From: a virus
Virus record (IMG/VR): IMGVR_UViG_3300012930_000008
Coordinates: 1-42,177 of that record
Strand: one strand, 5' to 3'
DNA: 42,177 bases
Every line of letters begins with the position of its first letter. Within the stretch, counting starts at the first letter, position 1. The notes under the pieces are model-generated. The model ran no database searches. It had not been told where the DNA came from and saw nothing but the letters and a program-made list of their open reading frames with translations. The position numbers were made by a program, and so were the translations under genes. This document shows positions 36,845 to 42,177 of the stretch, in pieces.

Positions 36845-38880
36845 TGGCTGGCCTGCTCGACGGTCTCTTTGGCGGCGGCGATTCATCGTCCGATCCTAAC
36901 GCGACGGGCGGAATGGGCATGCTGACCGATCCGCGCGTGCTCGCCCTGCTCGGCGCCGGCTCCGGCATCGCCAAGGGCATCGAGCCCTATGCCGGCTATT
37001 CGCGCCTGCCGCAATCCGGTGCACAGCTTCGCGCCGGCGCTATCGCCGGACTTGGGCAGGGGCTTACAAGCGGAATTCAGGCCGGAACGCAACAGCAGAT
37101 ATTGCAGCAAGGCTTGCAGGAAAAGATGCTCAATACGGCGGTGCAGCTTTACAAGCTCGATGCCGGGCAGATGATACTGCGAAATCAGCCGCCGCCGGCA
37201 TTCGACATGAACAAATACCTGCCGATGGCGAAAAACGTCATGTCGGGACATTTCGGAACGCAGCCACCACCGCCGGCACCAGAGGGCATCACCGACCGCG
37301 AGCAGCCTCCGCCGCAGCTTGGCGCATCGCCGACAGCAACACCAGGAGCGGCACCGCCAGCCTCGCCGCCATCCTCGGCGCCGGGTTGGATCACGCCGCC
37401 GACACTATCGCCTGGCATGCAGGCCGGTACCGCTCAATTGCCGGGCAATATGGGGCCTGTCGCAGGCGGTGCTCCGCCGATGCAACAGCCGCCAATGGCG
37501 CAACCCCAGATGCCGCCGATGCAGCAACCGCCCATGCAGCAACTACCGGCGGTTGGTGCGACTGGTGCACCTCCCGCCGCACCTTCCGGCGGGGCGATCG
37601 GCGGTTTGCCGTCCAATGTCGTGAAAAACGCCTATGGCATGGATATATTGTTTCCCGGCTCGGGCAAGGACATCATTTCGAAGCAGTTCCCCGGCCCGCT
37701 CGATCAGCAGCGTCTCGTCGAGTATGCCAACTCACTGCCGCCGGGGCCGCTGCGCGATGGATTGCTTGCCAAGGCTGCCGATCTCAAGCCGTTCATTGGC
37801 GGCGAGCGGCCGGGCGTTCCGGGACGCTTCCTCGACATGAAGACCGGGCAATACCGCGTGCAGCCGGGCGAGGAGGATATCGCGCGCCGGTTCGCCGGCA
37901 TTCAACAGGGTGCGCAGCTCGCGCGCGAGTCGGCGCTGGCGCAGCAGCAGCACGGCTTCAAGATGGGGCCGGCGGCTGGCGCTCCGACGATCCTCGGCGG
38001 CGGCGGCGTGCCGCTATCAAGCGGTGCCGGACCGCTGCCGACGCCGGTTGCTGGCGGGGCGAAGCCGCCGAGCGGAGATTTCGCCGCAACGCCGCAGCAA
38101 TCGGCCCTAACCGGCAAGGATTTTGTGACTGAGCGCGGCACTATCGTTCCATCCTCGCGCGGTAATCAGACGCTCAAGACCGGCGAGATGGATTATTCCG
38201 GCCAGTCCGCGGCATCGACGAAGACTGAGGAGAATTGGAACGCGGTCAGCGGTAGCATCCCGACGGTGCGCGCGCGCGTCCTCTCGACGGCGAAGGTCCT
38301 CGCGGTGACCGAGGCCGGCGGCTTGAGCGAGGCGAGGGCGAACGCATCGAAAATGGTCAGCGGCATGGGGTTCGATGGTTTGGCAGCCAAGATCATGAGC
38401 GCCAAGGATCGTGCCGGCGTGCAGACGATCCTGTGGAACAGCATGCAAGAATCGCTTGCCTACCTGAAGACGGCCAATGCCGGCACGGGGGGGCGCATCC
38501 TCAACAGCGAGTTCAATGCCTTCCTGGAGCATGGCTACTCGCCGGACATGGAGCCGGCGGCCTTGCGCGAGGGCATGACGCAGCTTCTCGGCGGCGCCTA
38601 CCAGACCGGCAACATGATCGATGACTATCATGGTCCTGGCCAGCAGGGGAATTGGCTCGATGCGAATCAATTCCAAAGCAGCTATCTGAGGAAGAATCCG
38701 CTCGAGAAATTCATCGATTACGCCAATAAGGAGTTGCCCACCTTCAAGGGCATGAAGGTTCCCGATCAACTGCCGCCCATGTCCTCGCGCGAGGTCGGAA
38801 AAACCCAATGGACCGCGCCGAGCGGCGAAAGCTACACATGGGGCGCGAAGGGATGGTTGAAAAATGCCCCCGCTCAGTGA
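36844..38880 (+). CDS. large internal virion/ejection protein, 678 residues
   Basis: Begins MAGLLDGLFGGG, a glycine-zipper amphipathic start. Residues about 135-250 are Pro/Gln/Met-rich with MQQPP-type repeats (nucleotides 37480-37560). The C-terminal 250 residues are helical and globular (WNAVSGSIPTVRARVLSTAK, WLDANQFQSSYLRKNPLEKF). No lytic transglycosylase or other enzyme motif seen. Probably ejected and part of a DNA-delivery conduit. The final 17 bases overlap the next gene. Confidence 0.75.
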   Translation: MAGLLDGLFGGGDSSSDPNATGGMGMLTDPRVLALLGAGSGIAKGIEPYAGYSRLPQSGAQLRAGAIAGLGQGLTSGIQAGTQQQILQQGLQEKMLNTAVQLYKLDAGQMILRNQPPPAFDMNKYLPMAKNVMSGHFGTQPPPPAPEGITDREQPPPQLGASPTATPGAAPPASPPSSAPGWITPPTLSPGMQAGTAQLPGNMGPVAGGAPPMQQPPMAQPQMPPMQQPPMQQLPAVGATGAPPAAPSGGAIGGLPSNVVKNAYGMDILFPGSGKDIISKQFPGPLDQQRLVEYANSLPPGPLRDGLLAKAADLKPFIGGERPGVPGRFLDMKTGQYRVQPGEEDIARRFAGIQQGAQLARESALAQQQHGFKMGPAAGAPTILGGGGVPLSSGAGPLPTPVAGGAKPPSGDFAATPQQSALTGKDFVTERGTIVPSSRGNQTLKTGEMDYSGQSAASTKTEENWNAVSGSIPTVRARVLSTAKVLAVTEAGGLSEARANASKMVSGMGFDGLAAKIMSAKDRAGVQTILWNSMQESLAYLKTANAGTGGRILNSEFNAFLEHGYSPDMEPAALREGMTQLLGGAYQTGNMIDDYHGPGQQGNWLDANQFQSSYLRKNPLEKFIDYANKELPTFKGMKVPDQLPPMSSREVGKTQWTAPSGESYTWGAKGWLKNAPAQ

Positions 38881-40300
38881 CAGCGACCTGATCGCGGCAC
38901 ATGATATTCCTAATCCTGGCTCGGGGTTGAGCGACGCCGATCTCGTGAAGCAGCATGGCATTCCGCAACAAAGCACGCCGTTCAGCGTCCTGCCGTTCAG
39001 CGAGGACCCGCAAGGCGGCGTTCATTTTGACATCCATGCCGGCTTGACCGGCGCGGCTCTAGATGCCTTCACGGCGCCGGGCGATGCCTACGCTGGCCGC
39101 CTCGACCCCGCGAGTCCGGAGGGACAGAAGCGTGCCTTCGACTTCGCAACCATGTTCTCGCCGATGTCGCCGGCGATGCGGGCGGGCGCTCGCGCCGTTC
39201 CTGGGGCGCTGATGTCGGAGCGCCGCGGACAGGCACCCGTTCCGACCGCTGCCGAGCTGAAGACCGCGGCGAGTGCCGGTTACGATGCAGCACGCCAAAC
39301 CGGCGCGGAATATCCCGGCGCCGACATTGGCAATCTTGCCCAGACGGCGCAACATGAGCTTGAGTCCGATGGCATCCTTTCCGAGCTTGCGCCCCAGACC
39401 TTTGCCGTCCTCGGCCGTCTCTCCAATCCGCCGCCGGGATCGACCGTCAACATCGGCAGCCTCGATGCCGTCCGAAAGTCGCTCGGCCGCATCGCCGGCA
39501 ATTTCGGCAATCCAACCGAGCAGGAAGCCGCCCGAAGAATCATTGCTCGGATCGATCAGCATATTGAGGATGCTGGTGCTGGCGCCGCTTCTATTTCCCC
39601 TGGCCCTGGCTCGACTCTACCTGTCCCCTCTGCCGCCGCCGGGGCGGGCGGCGCGAACGGGACCGGGGCTGCTGGGGTGGCTGAAAACCCTCTCACCGCG
39701 GCGGCTAGGCTCATCAGGGAAGCCAGGGCCAACTCAGCCGCCATGTTCCGATCCGATCGCGTCAGCGGCGTCGAGGAGGCTGCCGACCTGCGAGCCTCCG
39801 CCGCGAATTCCGGCCAGAACACCGGAAATACCTTGCGGCAGCGGCTTGCCTCTCTCCTCCTCAATGACAAGCAAAGTCGAGGCTTCTCGGCGGAGGAGCT
39901 AGACGCCATGCGGCAGGTCGTCAACGGTACGGCGACTTCGAATACGTTGCGCCGTGTCGGCAACATGCTCGGCGGCGGCGGTGGCCTGGGGCAAACGGCA
40001 ATTGCCAGTCTTGGCGGTGCGATCGGCTCGGCCATGGGCGGCGGAATGGAGGGCGCCGCTATTGGCGCCGGAGCGGCGACAGGACTCGGTACTGGCACCC
40101 GCTCGGCCTACAACTCGTTGGTCGGCCGCCAGATGAGAGGGCTCGACGAGATGATGCGCCGGCGCTCGCCGCTGTTTCAGCAGCGTCCTGTACCGATGCT
40201 TCCGAATCTTTGGGACATGGGTGCCGGCGCTGGGGTGCGGGGCTCGCTGTTGAGCAACCCGCAAGGTCTTCTCGATGCCTACTCGTTCCCGTCGCCGTAG
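38864..40300 (+). CDS. large internal virion/ejection protein, 478 residues
   Basis: The N-terminus has two DxDLIxxHxIP-type short repeats (SDSDLIAAHDIP and SDADLVKQHGIP). These are linear motifs common in ejection proteins of podoviruses. It continues helical (ELKTAASAGYDAARQTGAEY) and contains a long Gly/Ala-rich hydrophobic section (IASLGGAIGSAMGGGMEGAA) that may cross membranes. It ends in YSFPSP. Role inferred from repeats and order. Confidence 0.75.
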   Translation: MPPLSDSDLIAAHDIPNPGSGLSDADLVKQHGIPQQSTPFSVLPFSEDPQGGVHFDIHAGLTGAALDAFTAPGDAYAGRLDPASPEGQKRAFDFATMFSPMSPAMRAGARAVPGALMSERRGQAPVPTAAELKTAASAGYDAARQTGAEYPGADIGNLAQTAQHELESDGILSELAPQTFAVLGRLSNPPPGSTVNIGSLDAVRKSLGRIAGNFGNPTEQEAARRIIARIDQHIEDAGAGAASISPGPGSTLPVPSAAAGAGGANGTGAAGVAENPLTAAARLIREARANSAAMFRSDRVSGVEEAADLRASAANSGQNTGNTLRQRLASLLLNDKQSRGFSAEELDAMRQVVNGTATSNTLRRVGNMLGGGGGLGQTAIASLGGAIGSAMGGGMEGAAIGAGAATGLGTGTRSAYNSLVGRQMRGLDEMMRRRSPLFQQRPVPMLPNLWDMGAGAGVRGSLLSNPQGLLDAYSFPSP

Positions 40301-40536
40301 GGACTGGCGCGTGCTATCCGCTCTCGAAGCTGTCTGGTCCGGCGCCGCTCCCAGGGACCGCCGACGGCAAAATCAATGAGCCGCAGCGGTATCCATATTA
40401 TCATGGCGACCTTCAAAAAGTCGCCGACCAGCCCCTCGATCGGGACTGAATGCGAGTTCGGTCCGCCCGAAAGTGCGGCGATGAAAACGACGAAACAGCC
40501 GGTCAGCGCGATGGTGATTCTATCGGCCCAAATCAT
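40279..40536 (-). CDS. small membrane protein on the opposite strand of the late region
   Basis: 85 residues with two hydrophobic segments (ITIALTGCFVVFIAALSG and FLKVAMIIWIPLRLIDFAVG) and a strongly basic C-terminal part (ERRRTRQLRERIARA). It overlaps the 3' end of the large ejection gene by 22 bp. It is the only credible leftward gene between 12.9 kb and 42 kb and may be a separately expressed envelope protein. Small phage membrane proteins of this composition occur commonly beside tail genes. Confidence 0.6.
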   Translation of the reverse strand: MIWADRITIALTGCFVVFIAALSGGPNSHSVPIEGLVGDFLKVAMIIWIPLRLIDFAVGGPWERRRTRQLRERIARASPYGDGNE

Positions 40537-40594
40537 GCTTCACCATCCTGCATCGCGGCGCGCGTCGTCAAGCGCACAGAAGAGGTAGTCGGTA

Positions 40595-41410
40595 ATGACT
40601 TTTTCGGCCTGGGATTGGTCAGCTACGCCAGCTTCAAATAACCAAGCTGTGCCTCAGGGATGGCCAGAAGGGATGCTACCCAGCAACGTTAACGATTGCG
40701 CGCGCGCGGCGTTGGCATGTTTATTTGAGGCGCTTTGCGTCTCGACGGTCGCCGGCGGCACGGCCGATGCGCTGACGGTGACCTATACCAACATTCCGAC
40801 CGCGCCATCGACCCTCGTCGACGGCATGGCGATCAGGATCAGGGCTATCGCCGCGAACGCCACCACGACGCCGACGCTGGCGATCAATGGCGGCACCGCG
40901 CGTACCATCGTCAAGAAGGGCGGTACGGCGCTTGTCGCCGGCGACATCGCCGGCAATCTCGCCCAGATCGACCTCGTCTACAATCTGGCGAATACCAGAT
41001 GGGAGCTGCTCAATCCGACGTTCCCGGCAGCTGTCGCCACCAAGGCGACGATGCAAACCGGAACCGACAACGCGACCATCGTCACGCCAGCGCGGGTGAA
41101 TGACAGCGACAGTGCGGCGAAGGCTTGGCTATTCGCCAACTCCAGCGGCGTCATTCAGGCATCCTACAACATCGCCAGCGTGACGAGGAACTCGGCTGGC
41201 AATTATACGGTGAACTTCACGACCGGATTCGCGACCGCCAACTATGCGGCGGTTCCCGGTCTTGAAGTTGCGGCTGGCACGGCGAATGCGATTTCAACGG
41301 TCCCCGGCGGGCGGGCTGCCGGAAGCTGCATCGTCCAGGTCTACAATTCAACTAATGGCGTAGGCGCGGACGCCGCGTTCTCGCTCGTCTGCTATGGCCG
41401 CCAAGCATAA
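40595..41410 (+). CDS. tail fibre protein
   Basis: 271 residues. The N-terminus (TFSAWDWSATPASNNQAVPQ, GWPEGMLPSNVNDCARA) is the typical opening of phage tail-fibre/host-specificity proteins. The middle (VTYTNIPTAPSTLVDGMAIR, ATTTPTLAINGGTARTIVKK) is the beta-repeat seen in fibre shafts. The C-terminal part (SVTRNSAGNYTVNFTTGFAT) is beta-rich and may be the receptor-binding end. It is followed by another structural gene 12 bp on. Confidence 0.85.
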   Translation: MTFSAWDWSATPASNNQAVPQGWPEGMLPSNVNDCARAALACLFEALCVSTVAGGTADALTVTYTNIPTAPSTLVDGMAIRIRAIAANATTTPTLAINGGTARTIVKKGGTALVAGDIAGNLAQIDLVYNLANTRWELLNPTFPAAVATKATMQTGTDNATIVTPARVNDSDSAAKAWLFANSSGVIQASYNIASVTRNSAGNYTVNFTTGFATANYAAVPGLEVAAGTANAISTVPGGRAAGSCIVQVYNSTNGVGADAAFSLVCYGRQA

Positions 41411-41422
41411 GGAGCACGCCAA

Positions 41423-42175
41423 ATGACCGTTCCTCTCATCAAATTGACGATGCCGGCGGTCATCAGCGTCGTCGCGGGCTGGGACGGCGCGGAAATCTGG
41501 CTCGACTGCGAGAATGGCGATGCCAATGTGGCACTTCCGCCGGCCAGCACGCTGCCGGCCGGCTGGCGCTGCCGTTTCCGCAAGAGCGATGATTTCGCCT
41601 TCGTCATGGCGTTCCGCGTCCAGGGCACCGATCGGCTCAACCGCTTCTACGGCGCAACCCACCCCTACGGCATCATCTGCCCGATGCCGCAGGATGTCGT
41701 CGAGTTGACCTGCGACGGCGTCGGCGACTGGAGCCTCGCCGAGCTGACGCACCACACCAACGTGCCGCGCTCGCAGCGCACCATTGCCGTGCCGGCCTTC
41801 CAGTGTACGCCGCGCAGCCATCGCGAGATCGTTTACGGCAATGTGACGCTCGCCGGCGGAAATATTCAGGTCTCGCTCGATCCAACGGCGAATTGGTGCC
41901 CACCGGCGCCGGCCGGAACGAATGCCAACGGCGGCGATTATCTCTCCTGCGTCGTCTGGTTCATGAAGGTGGACGCGGGTACCGGACCAATGGTGATCTG
42001 TCCGGCGCCGGGCGAGTTCATCAACCCGTCGAATGATCCGCTGGTCAATCCGGGCTACAACCGGGGATATTTCTATCTCCTCAAGCAATGGGACGCGATG
42101 ATGCTGTATATTACGGCGGGCGGCGGCTTGTTCGCGCTCAACTATACGCGGGCCAGCATGATGCCGGTGCCGTAA
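41423..42175 (+). CDS. virion structural (tail) protein, 250 residues
   Basis: RBS AAGGAG. A beta-rich protein (SVVAGWDGAEIWLDCENGD, VIGC-free core, REIVYGNVTLAGGNIQVSLD) with an aromatic C-terminus (YFYLLKQWDAMMLYITAGGG). It sits between tail fibre and the signal-peptide proteins across the circle joint. It resembles uncharacterised proteins following fibres in related phages; a receptor-binding or fibre-tip role is possible. The last 119 bases before the stop-end are also present at the start of the window. Confidence 0.75.
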   Translation: MTVPLIKLTMPAVISVVAGWDGAEIWLDCENGDANVALPPASTLPAGWRCRFRKSDDFAFVMAFRVQGTDRLNRFYGATHPYGIICPMPQDVVELTCDGVGDWSLAELTHHTNVPRSQRTIAVPAFQCTPRSHREIVYGNVTLAGGNIQVSLDPTANWCPPAPAGTNANGGDYLSCVVWFMKVDAGTGPMVICPAPGEFINPSNDPLVNPGYNRGYFYLLKQWDAMMLYITAGGGLFALNYTRASMMPVP

Positions 42176-42177
42176 TA
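42055..42177. repeat. terminal direct repeat, right copy
   Basis: Exact copy of bases 1-123. It includes the last 39 codons and stop of the final gene. Collapsing it yields a circle of 42,054 bp in which all virion and lysis genes are contiguous. Confidence 0.95.

Noticed and set aside
38107-38976. 289-codon minus-strand frame opposite the ejection genes
   Set aside because: Antisense shadow without motifs; it overlaps two well-coupled plus-strand genes.

Overview
This window is an essentially complete, circularly closed genome of a tailed double-stranded DNA phage (Caudoviricetes) with a podovirus-type virion. Its first 123 bases are repeated exactly as its last 123, so the unique length is 42,054 bp. 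The evidence for a podovirus is a large terminase, a P22-type portal, a scaffold, an N4-gp56/P22-coat-type major capsid protein, a P22 gp4-like head-tail adaptor, a P22 gp10-like tail protein, large glycine/proline-rich candidate ejection proteins, and the absence of any tape measure or sheath. High G+C, DUF5681-type small terminase and the style of the accessory genes suggest an alphaproteobacterial host (perhaps Hyphomicrobiales); that is inference. No integrase, transposase, CRISPR array or tRNA was recognised.

Layout. Two divergent transcription units leave a compact control region at 12.85-12.95 kb, which has two consensus-like promoters and two GACAA-N5-TTGTC operator-like palindromes. 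The leftward unit (12851 down to about 4779, perhaps on to 3025) is a chain of about 25 small genes, mostly coupled by ATGA overlaps. It encodes a pentapeptide-repeat protein, an Ea22-like protein, zinc-ribbon proteins, tiny membrane proteins, an XRE regulator, a winged-helix-like protein and a J-domain protein. The region 4046-4778 is poorly explained and rich in inverted repeats. The rightward unit begins with a Cro-like regulator. It continues with RusA, a Cas4-like PD-(D/E)XK nuclease with four cysteines, a putative ssDNA-binding protein, an RMF/CrpP-like protein and a primase-polymerase/helicase. Just after the helicase lies a cluster of 12 GTGACA/TGTCAC boxes ending in a 46-bp palindrome, a candidate replication origin.

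Morphogenesis runs from 18.5 kb to 42.2 kb: small and large terminase, portal, scaffold, capsid, candidate decoration protein, terminator, a block with three candidate glycosyltransferases, DEDD exonuclease, adaptor, gp10-like protein, ejection proteins and tail fibre. It continues across the circle joint into two signal-peptide-bearing proteins, one ending in a Peptidase_S74 chaperone domain. A lysis cassette follows (holin, lipoprotein, small membrane proteins, lytic transglycosylase).

The most striking feature is the major capsid gene, which is split after 23 nt by a 743-nt group I intron. P1 with a U-G splice pair, the P7 pairing and tetraloop P9 hairpins are visible. The intron carries an HNH homing endonuclease. 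Splicing predicts a 367-residue capsid protein; unspliced, the frame stops after nine codons.
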